Assembly: GCA_973895155.1 (NCBI GenBank)
Contig: OZ316892.1
Location: 10,354,001 to 10,418,000 of the forward strand
Source of the DNA: Marsupella aquatica
Taxonomy: Eukaryota; Marchantiophyta
Reading direction: 5' to 3'
DNA length: 64,000 bases
Made by a program: the position numbers and the translations under genes. Positions 11,655 through 23,851 of this stretch are shown here, piece after piece. Below the pieces are notes generated by a model. It saw only the letters and a program-made list of their open reading frames with translations, did not search any database and was not told the origin of the DNA. Within the stretch, counting starts at the first letter, position 1. The number at the start of each line of letters is the position of its first letter.

Positions 11655-12507
11655 TTGAAAGAGCCCTCTCCAAGCACCACCGCTCTCTATTCTAGTAAAT
11701 TAGCTAGGATGAGAGGCCTGGATGACAGGACTAAAGAATTGAGCTTGGGATTCTTGAGCAGAATCACCCGATTTACAGATCAAATGCGGTCTGGGCACAT
11801 TTTTGCAGGGCAGTGGCTGTGGTCCGACAAACCTGAACGACTGAGGAGATTCACTTTACCTAACATGCGTATGTACCAGCTGCTCCGCCCAAAAGGATCT
11901 GACTACTGACGGCTCAATTGGATCTGGCATACAACTCTCTCGGAGCTGGACTGGAGTTGCTTTGGCTGTCACTCTGGACTTTGGATCTACCTCTGAAATC
12001 CCGCACCTTTGTCTGGAGAGTACTTGCTCAAGGACTTTTTACAGGCACTTGGGCCCTTAGAATTGGAAAGAGCAATGGTATGTGTCAAATCTGCCCTACT
12101 GAACTAAAGTCCATCCCCCACCTCTTTTTGAGTGTCAATTTGCTCGTAAATGCTGGAGTTTGGCGTTCCAATCTTTCCCTGGCTGTATCCTTTGGCCTCT
12201 AGCAGACATTATAGTGCTGCTCGACTCTTTCAAAGGACCCCGTTACATGAACACTATCGTGGCTTTCACTGTGTATCAGGTCCTGTGGGCACTTTGGAAT
12301 GCCAGAAATGAGCAGCTTTTCAACCCCCTCAAACGACGGTCCTTCAACTTAAATCTAGTCCTATCTGAAATGGCTGACAACATTCATGGGATGTGTGATA
12401 CTTTTGGCCCTGGCCGCAAGCACTCGCGGCTCCTCCTTGCCAAGGATGCGACGACCACTGAGAGAAGGAGGTGGCTAGGTAGGAAGGATGCATTTGTGAT
12501 ATGGTGA
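11655..12507 (+). pseudogene. LINE C-terminal region with zf-RVT-type segment
   Basis: In plant L1 elements the reverse transcriptase is followed by a conserved domain with the pattern LPLKSRTFVWR...C..C....H. Here LPLKSRTFVWRVLAQGLFT is followed by MCQICPTELKSIPHLF at about 11980-12130. Frames change near 11612, 11908 and 12200. The final part (YQVLWALWNARNEQLF) is also typical of the C-terminus of these proteins. Confidence 0.8.
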
Positions 12508-12885
12508 AGCGAACTGACTTATTGGGCTCTTTTAGGCTTTGAAGTGAGCTTTGGCTCTTTAGACCTGCTTAGCTTATTTTACTACTGTTTTCGCTTTTAA
12601 CTGAGCACCTCTAGAGGGTGGCTCTTTAGTTGTTTGCAGCTTTTCACTGCGGACCGGTCTGTGGTCCGGGGACTTACCTGGCTTCTCGAAGTCTGACAGT
12701 CCCGCCTTAGGTTTGGTCACTCTTAAAAATTACATGTGCCATGTGCCTCTTGCCTCTGCTCACTGGGACTTTGGCCCTGGTTGCTTGGCATTTTTGGTTG
12801 TTGGTTTGGCTGCTTTGGCCCCCCTTCCCGTGGGTTTTTGCGGGTTTTTCTTGAAAAGGACCAAAAAAGTTCAAATAATTTTTTT
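12508..12885 (+). other. LINE 3' untranslated region
   Basis: This is a non-coding T- and G-rich stretch between the last coding remnant and the right target-site duplication. It ends in a run of about ten T on the plus strand. Confidence 0.75.
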
Positions 12886-12899
12886 TTTGGAGAGTTAAC
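12886..12899 (+). repeat. Right target-site duplication of the LINE
   Basis: TTTGGAGAGTTAAC is identical to 7458-7471. It directly follows the T-run that ends the element. Confidence 0.85.
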
Positions 12900-15654
12900 T
12901 GAGGTGAAATAGTCCCAGTTGGCTCTAATGCACCTAAGCCCATTGTGATATGACGTCTAGTGATCTTACATAATTTCAAAAGGTCCAAGGAAAATGCTAG
13001 GGGGTGGCCATTTTTGTCAGGACTGTTGACCAATTCCAAATTTATGACAAATATGGTCAATACTCAATTGAAGATTTATATTTCCATTAACATAAAGCAT
13101 TTGGGTAGAGCACTACATGCCTTCACCAATCTACACGCCTCCCTCCCTAAGGTCTAAGGGCCCCCTTGGGACCTTATACTGCTCTCCGACTACATGCCCA
13201 TGGGTCCGAAGGAAACTTCTTTAGCTTTACGGGATTCAATATAATTTTCATTTCCCTGGGCCCCCACTCTTAGGTAAAACGGGTCGGACGTGAGAACAAT
13301 TCAAGGGTCAATTTAATTCATATTGAAGTAATTTTTAGAATTGGCTTGTAACTAAGCAACCCACTCTTTTATACAAATGTCACTTTCCAAATAAGGAAGG
13401 GCACTTGATATTCTGCTCCCATTTGTTTTTGGGAAGGGGGTATAAAATTATCTTCGTCACACGGCATCATCTTAGTGGTACATGTGGCATCATCTAATAG
13501 GTACACATGTCTATGCCTTTTGGTATCCCGTTGTAAGTTGTGGGCGGGGTTGTGGGGTTTAGAGTAGGGTATGATGAGGGGTTTAGGGTGGGTTTTTTGA
13601 ACTGCCCTATGAGGAAACACATGGGGAAAATCCCTGCCCATTGGATCCGAGGGAGGGAAGATCTTTGAACAAAGAAAATGTAACTAATGAAGCCTATATA
13701 AAAATCCTCAAATCTGGACTTTATAATTATATCAAGGATATTAAGTACTGTCAAAATGTGTTTTTTTCTAAATAAGAAGGCAAGTTTTTATTGTTTCAAA
13801 AATAATAACAAGGGGTACTAGAGGGGGTTTCGTTCACAGGGGGGTAGAGATTTTTTACTGGGAGTGGGGGCCCAGGGTTTCATTTATGAACATTCAAGAA
13901 AACACCCTAAATGGGAATGGGTCAAACTCTTTGGAGTTGAAAGGGTGTTTTCTTGTGGCCTCTTGATTTAATCATTTTTGTCTTTACTGAGACCCCCAAC
14001 CTGATTTTTCTGGTCTCGTGCGCCAGGGTGAATTGGGCGCTCATCTTGGTCTGGTGGAAAACTATGCAAAATAATGCCTGCCTCTGTCTAGAAAATCTTC
14101 CTAATTGATACTCCACCCATTCCAAATTCAAAGCCGACTTTGCCAATACGATCTGCCCCAATTTAGTTATCCTGCTTGATAGAATGGCTCACAACTAAAA
14201 CTCATTTCTTTGCATTGTTATAGGCTCTCTATAAGTAGACCTTACATCAAGCTAAATGGCATCCACATCCAGCTATGAATACAGTGCAATCATATACAAG
14301 ACTTTAATTGACTTAACCATTAGGAGGATCTAAGGTAGAGTCTAACGCACCATCCTCTTATAGATAGATACTAAGGTTGGGTGGCAGGCATGTACTAGTT
14401 TGTTGAAACCTCTATGTAACCAAAGTCTTAATGGACACATTGCATTAAAAAGACTTGTGTATACTGTCGATATTGGCAATCTCAATTCTCCTTTGATCTA
14501 ATAATAAACACAAAAGACTTAGTAACAGGGAATGGGCATCCATGCCATCTTTTGGAAATTCCAAGTTACCTAGAAATTGTCATAAACTTTCAGAAAATCT
14601 AACAAATTGCAGAGGCAAAAAACCCCCAAAAAACACTAATAATGCCAGGCATGAGTATGCTGATAGCAGCAAAATCAGCAAACACCAAATTAGCCGAGAA
14701 GCTTAGTCCAACAGATGTGTTGCAAATGGCATCAAACCATGCTCAAATTTCCCTAGAATTCTGCCTTTGCATAAACATATACAAATTTGTCACTAATCAC
14801 AAATATAGATGCTCAAGGTGTCAAGTTTTGGAGCCATAACTGACCAACCAGATCAAGATGTCACAAGTTCTTGAAAAGCCATGTGTAAGACCTTAAGGGA
14901 GTATTATGCACAACTTAAAATTTTGAAACTATCTGAATCAAGACATCTCCGGTTGTCCAATATATATCATGTACTTTCCTCACCCACAATTGTACATTGG
15001 GAACAATTTAAAGTAGGACACACAATCTATTCTTGGAATTTCTAATAATTTTTTGTGTGTGACATTTAAGAGAATCCACAATTTGTCTGACAGCAAAACT
15101 CAGTTGCATATGGTGATTCTAATACCGTTTCCATTTTGCTCTAGAATTTAAGAACCAATTTTTGAAGACAAATTGCCTTTGGTTGCTTTCATAATCACAG
15201 CATATGTTGTGCATTAACAAGCTTTTGAAAAAAGCAGTCTCCATGCAATAGACACATCCTTCTGTTGCATCTGGCCCTGAATCTAGCATGGATGATGACC
15301 TTCCAGAAAACTATTAACAAGACCATTGTAGAGGTCATACAAAGAAATGCGTGTTTTGCCTGGCGTTCACAGCAAATGGCTTATCTCTTACAAGCTTAAA
15401 TTGTGTTTCCAAATCGTGTTTGAGAAAGGTATCTGATGGACAAGAAACCCACATTGATGATGCTGCCATCCTCTACAGTAAATCTCACTGTTTATTGACC
15501 AATTCGTTAATGAGGCAAAATCAGATCACTTGTGCATACTCTGGTGGGGATGCAAGTGACTTTGTTTAGTACTGGGAATGAATTATTGGATGAGGCCTGC
15601 AAGATGCAAATACAAGAGTTCCTTGTAATGGTCTAGAAATATGCAGCAAATAAT
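12900..15654. other. Intergenic, no gene recognised
   Basis: Open frames here are below 100 codons, lie on both strands and show no family motif. The last few hundred bases, above about 15300, include the 3' flank of the minus-strand TMEM14 gene. Confidence 0.45.
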
Positions 15655-16565
15655 TTATTGAGAAACCTTCATTAGATTGTGCAAGAAGCTTCCAGCCATA
15701 ACAAGTGAAGATAGAGCCACAACGCCTGCTGGGAACAATTTCTTTGTAACTTTGTATCGAATTCCCTTTAAGCCCAAGAGAACAGCTGAAATTCCTGCAT
15801 ATTTCTATCACATGTTAGCTCCTTGGATTTAATTTTCTCCTATCCTTTCCTTTTCGAACTACCATCCGAACAACCAGTACTTGCAGAAAGTATTTTCTCT
15901 GTCTATTTGTGGTAGTTTAGGTAGACATTAAAACAATACTTTGCCAGAACAATCGTAAGCAAATGAACCATACAAAGAAATCAATCCAATCTTAAGTTGT
16001 GTAGACAAATAAACCCACTTTCATTCAGAATCTGTTTGGTGTCCTGCCTGACCCAAAACCCTTGAAAATCTTTGTTGGCAACACACTGTTAAGGGCAATG
16101 TCACCAAACAAAACTCACCTAGACCCACAGAGGATGCGTATGAAGGATTTGTCACAAGCTGTGGGTGTACCACATAATAAAGAGCCAAAGCCGAGCCTGC
16201 TCCAGTCACCAGAGAGTTTGTGTTGTTGCTTTTGGTGTGATCCAATACCCCGCAAGCTAATACACAACACATTGTGGACATAGATGAATGGATTGTTGAC
16301 AACATAAAACACATATATATCTTTTCTCCAAATGTTGGCCTTATTACTTTAATGATAGGGTATGCTTCCTTTTGAGTACATAGTCAACAACGAAGAATGT
16401 TTCCCACTTTCTAAAAGGTGAATAGCGTTTGAATTATTCTTAGTTGTCAGTTAGTGCATAATAGATGAGTTGTAATGTTCTTGTTCTACCTCCAACAAGA
16501 GCTGCATAGGTGATCGTGAGCTTTTGGAGATGAGAGGTAGACATTGTCATGGTTGTCATTGCCAT
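15655..16565 (-). CDS. TMEM14/FAX-family small membrane protein, three exons
   Basis: I rebuilt this gene from splice sites. Exon 1 is 16565-16490, exon 2 is 16256-16119 and exon 3 is 15794-15655, giving 117 residues. Both introns begin GT and end AG, and both leave a codon split after its first base, so the frame is continuous. The product starts MAMTTMTMS and has the family hallmarks in order: ITYAALVGACGVLDHTKS (first membrane helix and the GGxxGYxKxGS-like turn), SLVTGAGSALALYY (second), SAVLLGLKGIRYKV (third), then FPAGVVALSSLVMAG (fourth), ending HNLMKVSQ. Human TMEM14 and plant FAX proteins share this four-helix plan at about 105-120 residues. Plastid FAX proteins are involved in fatty-acid export. 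This copy lacks an obvious transit peptide, so a secretory-membrane FAX-like role is more likely, but that is inference. A stop at 16614-16616 bounds the frame upstream. Four Met codons lie close together and the first is taken as start. Confidence 0.88.
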
Positions 16566-19119
16566 GAGGTCCGCCTCTAAGAAGTTCCTCCTCTTCTTTG
16601 CTTCTAGGCTCCTCTAGTTTACAATATTTTATATTTCATCCTTGCCAAGCTCTGTAGAGCTAAGGCAATTGTACATTAAAAAACCTGCAATATATACTTG
16701 GAGATCTTCTCAGAATTGAGAACAATGAACTGTAAAAAGCATTGAATCAATTTCCCAAGTTAGTAAATACTGCTTCCCTCAGCTCTACGGGAGGGTTGCA
16801 ACCCTTCACAGTTCTTGTGGCCCTCTCCCCTTCATGAGATACCCATAATCACCACTTAACAATACAATGATGTAGGGCATGTGTTATAAGCGTCAAAATT
16901 AGGAATGAACACTTTTGTCAATTGCACTTGTTAAAATTTAGCATTCCAGAATGCCCTCCAGAGTGTAGGAAAGAGTCCATTTTCAGATTGAAGCTCCCAC
17001 ATGATGTCCCATGAAGATTTTAGATTTGGACTTGATTTCCTCACTCACTAGGACAAAATCAGATAAGATGCTCTATAAATAAATTATCATAATATAATAA
17101 TTAATAATATATTCCTATTGCATGAATACTCACATTTTTGTATGTCATGGTCTATCATCCAGTCCTTTGGTGAATCTCAAAGGCTTACACTTTTTGTGTA
17201 AATACTATAAAGTAATTTTTTCACAGGTCTGAAGGGTTTTATAAAGGCACTAGCCCAATGGGTGCGTGTTGCACAATTGTTGTTGTGACCCTACAGTCAT
17301 TGTGGAAAGTGTTGTTATGCTGTACAGTCATGGTGAGTAGTGGTGAGCAGAAGGGAGAGTTGAAAGATGTGTTGCACAAATTGGAAGTGGAATGATTAGT
17401 ATTGTCAAAGTGAAGTTGTTTGTCGCAACCATGCTGCAGTTGCAGAAAGGATAATTGACAAAGAAGTCTATGTTATCATTCGATTTGTATCCATGTTATC
17501 AAATGGGGAGGATAGAAATTAGAGGTGTGAAAGAAAATTTAATTTTCTCTTGACCTTACAATCCCCCATAGACTGTCACTTGACTCATGCCCTCAATTGC
17601 TGACACTCTTTTCACTTCCAAAAGTTTTTTACTAGCAACTCTTCCTTTTACGTCAAATTGTCCCTCTACATTAAATCAAACTGGTTTTCTTGGGTTTTTA
17701 AGACATTTCTTGGAAAGAGCTTTCCAATAAACCTAATCACCAACTTTCACTAAGACTTGAAAGTCAGAGCTACAAATTTCAAATTGAACAATGGAAGTCA
17801 TGTTTTCTTGTCAGAGTTTACTCCAGTTAATAATAATCATAGCAGGAACGAGGGTTTCCCTGAGGTCCATACAGCTTACGCAGATCTATCCAAAAATTGC
17901 TGCAAATGAAGCCTTGGCTTCTTTTTCTCCAATGAGGGGTTAAATATTGAGAATTTTGCTTTGTGGGTCCCTAGCATGAGGCAAACATGACCAATAATTT
18001 CTTGTGGGTCGCAAACAGTCACAAGGTTCTTGCATGGTAGACTAGTGTGTACTGCCCCAAATGCTGCTGCAAAAAAGAAGAGGTTAGAGGACATGGGAGG
18101 GGAAATTGTCGCAAAGTAGAGCCAGTCAATGTTTGGACAAGCTTCAAATTGCCGTAGGAGAGGGCTTTGCTACTTACAAGAACCTTGCAACCCACCAAGA
18201 AAGCTTAAGTGCCTCTCACCAAGCTAGTCTTTGTTGCGAGTTAATTTATTGTTAAATAGTGCCTAATTTGAGAGATATACCTGATGGACCCCCAAAACAA
18301 GAAGTATTATTTGCTAGACCCCGGCCCATGAGTAGGTGATCCAGACAGTTGAGATGATAGACCTTAAAAATGTATCCTAGTAAAACATAAAAAATAAAAT
18401 GTATCCTAGTCCTCATGGGACCCATCAAATAACACTTCTAATTTCAATTTAGGGGTTGATCAAGTATATCTCTAGCCTAAATCTTCCAACATATAGTCCT
18501 AAACAATAGGACTAAATTATATAGCAATATGGTACATGTCTCGAAGGGTTTAAAAATGGACCTTAATCCTCACGGGACCCATCAAATACCACTTTTCAAT
18601 TGAGGGGTTGATCAAGTATATCTCTCGCCTAAATCTTCCAAACCTTTGTGTCCTAAAAAATAAAAATAGGACTGAAATTAGATAGCAGTATGCATGGTAC
18701 ATGATTCGAAGGGTTTTACTTTAGGGTTTGTTTGCCACCAAAACCCCTCTTCTTGGCTTTGTATTCCGTTTCTCTCGCAGAATACACGAAACCTCGCAAA
18801 ACGAAGGGAACGCAACGGACTAGAAACGAAACGAGAAAGAATCGAACAGCAGTCTCGTCTCTCGGACATTCTTCAGCAGCTCCGAACTGTCCATTCGACC
18901 TTCGCGCGACATCGGCGATTCGACGACGCGGCGATACAATCGCGGACCCTCTCTGTTCGTTTCACCTGTCAAGAGATCGGAACGAGATTCGGGCCTCATT
19001 TCGGTTTGTCTCGAACCGTGCTTTTGATCGACATTCGTTTTGAGAGGACGCTTGATTGTGTGAGAGAGAGGGCGAGCGACGGAGAGAGGACGAGCATAGT
19101 GTTGTAGTGGTCTGGCAGG
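16566..19119. other. Intergenic between TMEM14 and SmD3, with both promoters and the SmD3 leader
   Basis: The two genes are divergent and about 2.55 kb apart. A short duplicated segment recurs at about 18400-18500 and 18560-18650 (GGACCCATCAAATA.CACTT then GGGGTTGATCAAGTATATCT). The stretch 18720-19119 turns G/C-richer and probably holds the SmD3 transcription start and 5' leader. I see no other gene. Confidence 0.5.
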
Positions 19120-21277
19120 ATGAGCAAGAGTTTGGGGATACCTGTGAAGCTCCTGCACGAGGCCGAGGGGCACATTGTCACTGTGGAGCTGAAGAGCGGC
19201 GAGCACTACCGGGGCTCGTTGATCGAGTGCGAGGACAACTGGAACTGCCAGCTCGATAATATTACCTACACTGCCAGGGTGAGGAGAATTCATTCGTCCA
19301 GGGATTGATGGAGATAGCTGCTAAGCTGCGATGATTGTGGTGTTTGTGACGTGCATTTTTATTTCTAGGTCTCGCTCTCTTTGCGTTTGTGTGCCTGTGG
19401 GCCTTCTCGCTTGGGAGATACTATTCATCGTGGCTGTTTGTCGGGTCGAGTGTTTCTCTTGGTTTTATAGCCGGTGCTGTTATATGCAATCCCGTGAAGG
19501 GAAAGAACGGTAACTGAGTGGATATGGTTACTTCAGGTCGGCAGTGCTTTCACTGTATTAGGGCTAATAATTTGAGCTGAAAGACTTGACGTCGCTTTTT
19601 CCAAATCCGTTTGAATTGTTGAGGAATGAAATACCACCTATTGGATGCGGTTACTTGAGCTCTGAAGCGCAAGCATTGTGTCAGGCCATAAACATTGCGA
19701 GCGAAGCCTTCAGATTGTTTCCCCTGTTTTCACTTCTAATTACTGGATACGGGTACTTGTGCTCGGAAATGCGAGCATGACTTTAGGGCAAGCAATTTGC
19801 GAGTGAGGACTTTGTCCATAATTACAAATTCTATTTTTCTGGAAGAGTTTGGTCGTCTGGCGAGATTGCTCGTACCCACGTACGATATGATGTACAGTTG
19901 TTTGCTGTGTGATAGAGCGAATTGCCCCTGGCATTCTGGTTCCATTGGTCGCCTGACGTTTTCTGGACTTCGTCATTGTGTACAGGATGGGAAAGTGTCG
20001 CAGCTAGAGCATGTCTTCATTCGCGGGAGCAAAGTCAGGTATCTTCGTGTTTGCAGCTGTGCTACTTTAACTTGCTTCCGTGGAATTTGATCCTCCCTGT
20101 CAGATATATTTTCCCTAGTGCTTTCACTTAGACGCACGTTTTTGCCCTTCCCGTCATTTCATGTTGGTTGGCTTTTGTTGACATTTCCATGGTTCTAGGA
20201 TTCATCACTGATTTTTGCTCGGGGCCTACCGTTAATGCATGATCGCTATATTTTTCCAACTTGATCGAAATTGGATACAATCTGAGCATGGTGAAGCGTA
20301 ACAGACGAGCTATTGTGGTGTTCAAGAAATGCTTATGTGTTTATTTAAGCGTCATGACGTTCCACTGACAGTGGGCTCTCGTTCCAGATTTATGATTATA
20401 CCGGACATGCTGAAGAATGCTCCCATGTTTAAGCGCTTGGATGCGAAAATCAAGGTATTTTGTTGTTTAACAATTAATTTTCTACCTTGGGATTCCATCA
20501 CAGCCCTTTCTGAGAATCTAAGTCGGAAACTGTTAGTGATGGCAATGGACAATAGAGTACTGCAAGGTTTAGTCGTTTTGGGACAGCAGCAGACCACTGA
20601 TGAACATGATAATAAAGGGCGTGCTAGACTTTAGAGCTGTTGCATTGTCTAGACAATGCATGTACACTCTTTGACGCTTACTGGGGTATGCTTTTGGAAA
20701 GGTCTTAGAAAGTTTTAGCGTGGCAAAGGACTACAGCACTACGGACTAAGCGAAATAGACGAGGCCTTGAGTCTCCGTGCTTATATTACACCTTTGTTTA
20801 CCATGAAAATGATCCTTGCTGCGTTTATGCAGGGCAAGGGGTCAACTGGTCTTGGAGTCGGTCGTGGACGAGCTGTAGCTTTGCGGGCCAAGGTCAGTAA
20901 TGTTTTTTTGTGGAATTCTTCTGTGTCAAACGTGGCAGTGATAGTGTGCATTTGTTAGGCAGTGTTGGCTATTGTGTAGGCGGAGTTTGTAAGTAAGGAA
21001 CAGAGTCAAAGCACTGCTGCATTGAAGTCTGGCGTGCATTTGCACAGTTGAAGTAATTCTCAAGATGGACAGAAGCTAGTTACTTGTTCAGTATTGTCTC
21101 ATTTTCGAGGACTGACCACCTTTTCTTTTTGCTCCTTGTATGATTATATGTGAAGTTGTACTACAGACAATTTGATTGTACGTGGTTTTTGCCATCGTGC
21201 AGGCCCGCTCTGCTGCACGAGGAACTGTACCTGCTCCACCTGGTGGAAGAGGAGCACCTGCACCTGTCAGAAGATGA
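19120..21277 (+). CDS. SmD3: Small nuclear ribonucleoprotein Sm D3, five exons
   Basis: Exons are 19120-19278, 19986-20038, 20388-20454, 20833-20892 and 21203-21277, giving 137 residues. All introns are GT..AG and the frame is kept across each junction. SmD3 is one of seven Sm proteins that form the ring around the U-rich site of U1, U2, U4 and U5 snRNAs and so belongs to the spliceosome core. The protein reads [19 protein letters not shown] (start of the Sm1 motif), [11 protein letters not shown], then [19 protein letters not shown] (Sm2 motif, closely matching animal SmD3). It ends in a basic tail with GVGRGRAV and [11 protein letters not shown], the region that in other SmD3 proteins carries RG dipeptides for symmetric arginine dimethylation. 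The animal protein is 126 residues. The ATG sits in a GGCAGGATGA context. The 3' half of this gene, introns included, is copied at 31500-32600. Confidence 0.97.
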
Positions 21278-23742
21278 ATTCAGACATCTTCTTGCGAGGT
21301 CCATTTGAAGGTTCTTGCCAGATTGTGCACATCTTGCGTAATGGATACTGGCCGCTACAGTAAAGTGATTCGTGGTTGCCAGGTCATAGGTTGTAAAGTT
21401 TTTCAATTGCACTGAGTCTTGATTGAAGCTTAGGTAACAGTGCGCCGTAGAGTAGAAAGCTAACTTGCTGATCAGCACCCAATGCTTGCCAGTCTTGAAT
21501 TTGATGGCAGATGTAACAATGCACGTAGAGTGATGTGAGACTTTGCTGACCAGGCCCCTATCATTTCCCATCAGGTTCAGCTCAAAAACATAGAAATAGA
21601 CTTTTTGGTCTGGGGGAGGGGTTCTTGATCCACACTAGGCACGCACTCCCTGTAGCTCGGAAGTAGGTTTTCTTTCTAGAGTACGTATGACTGGTTTGAT
21701 CCGGTATACATGAGATATTTTACCTTACGTTGTGGTTATACAGGGGAAGCACCGAGTCTCTTCAGTTTTCCACCTTGTCTTGGACTCAGTGTTGCCTGTA
21801 AATGACCTATGCGTTTATCATCCCTTTTGGTTGGTTGAAGTATTGAACCCCTGGATTGTGAACTTTGGGGGGACTGTCAAGGGGGAAGACTTTGTTTTGT
21901 GTCAGTGTGAGAGAGCAAGCATAGGCGTCAGGTGAGCTATTGAGTGTCCAACTGCATATGACGGTGTGGTCTGCAGGCAAGAGCAATGTAAGCTTGCTGG
22001 GGGATTCTCAGTTCACTTCAATTTAGGACGGTGATTTTACCTGCTAGACACAATCGGCATTGGAATCTTGAAGTTATCGAGGGAAGTCTGTGTATGTCGC
22101 AGCTGTTGCTGGATAGCTTCGATCTAAGTCCACTGGCTCTATACTCGCGGATGAGATAGACGTGATACTGATACAGCCTGATCACCAGCCTGATCACCCT
22201 TGAGGCAATATTCATTGTCAGTGTATTATAACGAGATGCGAATAGCAAGCCAAACACGTTATGATAATGTGAAATTCTTGTTATCGATGAGATTTATCAA
22301 AACTTGTCGATGTTCGTCTCTATGCAATCATGCTGCTCGTGCGCTTGTCTGACAGCTCTACTCAAGTGCACTTGACAACAAGTGACAACTAGAATTGAAA
22401 GTCGTCTACTGTGTCGCACTGTGATGCATTTCAAAACGTGTATTATCGTTGGAATCTAAATTTTCCCGATTCAGATCCATTTGGATTGAGTGCGATTGCT
22501 CTGAGAGAGTGCATCTATATACTATTTCTATAATGTTTCAAGAATTGGCGACCTTCTGTAAACCTCCACCGCAACTATATAAGTGACTTGTCCAAGTACT
22601 TTTCATTTCTAGAGCTCCTTGTATTCAGGACAAATCATTCCTGTGAAGGCCCATCCAGTTCTCTCCATGCTTGAGCTTGTAGCCTTGAGCTCCGTTGACA
22701 ATCAATCTTGTGAAGGGATTCTATTCCCTCCGTGCTAGAAGCTTGTATTGAGGACGACTATGAGGCCCTTTGTATTCAGAACCATCATTCCTATGAAATG
22801 AGCTTGTAGCCATGATATCCATGAGGATCTTGCATTCCACACACCCAATCCTAAGATGAGCTTGCAATCATCACATCCAAGAGGTGCCTGTGTTGAAGAC
22901 AAAATCAATTCTATAAATCATCATCGTTTAGCCAAGAGATCCTTGTATCCAGGACAATCAACCCCGTGAAATGAGGACATGAAGTTCGACTTAACCTCGA
23001 CCCATCTGGGCCTTCATCCATGTGATCCGTGAAAGTCCAAACACCTACGCAGGACTGTAGTACTCCCCAAGCTTTGATGGTTTTGAGGCATCACGTTCTC
23101 GATTACAAACCTTCCCCAAATACCTACACAGTACCCACAGAAACAGTACTCCCCAAGCTTTGATTGCTAGAGGCATCACGTTCGCCTATGTCGATAGCGG
23201 TGGATTACCAACCTCATCGAGTACCCACAGTAATATAACAATGGTCGAATCTTTCTGATTCAAAGAGTCCAAAGATTGGCTACCAAATCCTCAGCCATTG
23301 AAAATACTCTCAGTTATTAAGTCTCAAGCAGATCAGTGAAGGCTTTTGTTTGACTCTAAAGTGAGACCGCGCATCGAAGTGTGAGAAGTAAACACTTCGT
23401 GTCTTCGAACAGACTCGGGCCCTAGCGTAATTAATTCGGACCATCGCTCGGAGGACATTTGTGGAACGTCGAAACAACATTTAGTCTAACCTGGCTGTGA
23501 TCTAACAGTGACAGCAAGCGATAATTATAATTAAGGGCAGGTTGAAGCAGCATGTTGATCGAAATGTGAAACGAAGCAAAGCAATCGGCCTAGATACTTT
23601 TCCATCCATGTGGGTTTAGGGTTTAATGGTCCAGCGATCGAACGCAAGCTATTCGAAGGGCAAATGCGCCATGTTGATAGAATTGCGATCGAAGAAGCAA
23701 TTCTAAGGAATCTCGATCCAGGTGATATCCCGACGTTTGTCC
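21278..23742. other. Intergenic between SmD3 and mL45, with a degenerate minisatellite
   Basis: Part of this region is the SmD3 3' flank and the mL45 promoter. At about 22615-22960 a diverged unit of 50-60 bp recurs four or five times around TCCTTGTATTCAGGACAA and ATTCCTGTGAAATGAGCTTG. A second pair at about 23050-23180 shares CTCCCCAAGCTTTGAT.GTT and GAGGCATCACGTTC. No gene is recognised. Confidence 0.55.
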
Positions 23743-23785
23743 TCTCTCCCTCTCTCTCTCTCTCTCCCTCTCTCGCTCGTGCTCG
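23743..23785 (+). repeat. CT-rich microsatellite in the mL45 leader
   Basis: A near-pure (CT)n tract interrupted by CCC lies 65-110 bases upstream of the mL45 start codon, so probably in the 5' leader or at the promoter. CT tracts are common at plant transcription starts, but no effect can be shown here. Confidence 0.75.
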
Positions 23786-23851
23786 GTCTCAGCATACACA
23801 GATCCGTGCGCGCCCAGGGTTCGGGGTTTACAAGGATCAGATTCAAGCAAA

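Larger units (their letters stand above)
7472..12885 (+). mobile_element. 5'-truncated L1-type LINE retrotransposon
   Basis: This is a non-LTR retrotransposon of about 5.4 kb in the plus orientation. From 5' to 3' it carries the second half of a CCHC zinc knuckle (7476-7508, CNQKGHLAQDC), a Ser/Pro-rich ORF1 tail, an apurinic-like endonuclease, a reverse transcriptase with an FADD active site, and a C-terminal Cys/His segment of the zf-RVT type. It then has a non-coding 3' part. The flanking 14-bp direct repeats fix the ends, and the left end falls inside the zinc knuckle, so the copy was truncated on insertion. Several stops and frameshifts split the second ORF, so the element is inactive. 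The plus strand ends in about ten T residues rather than the usual A-rich tail. Confidence 0.95.

Noticed and set aside
17876-18094. 72-codon minus-strand frame MSSNLFFFAAAF
   Set aside because: It looks protein-like at the start, but no flanking exons or family match could be found.
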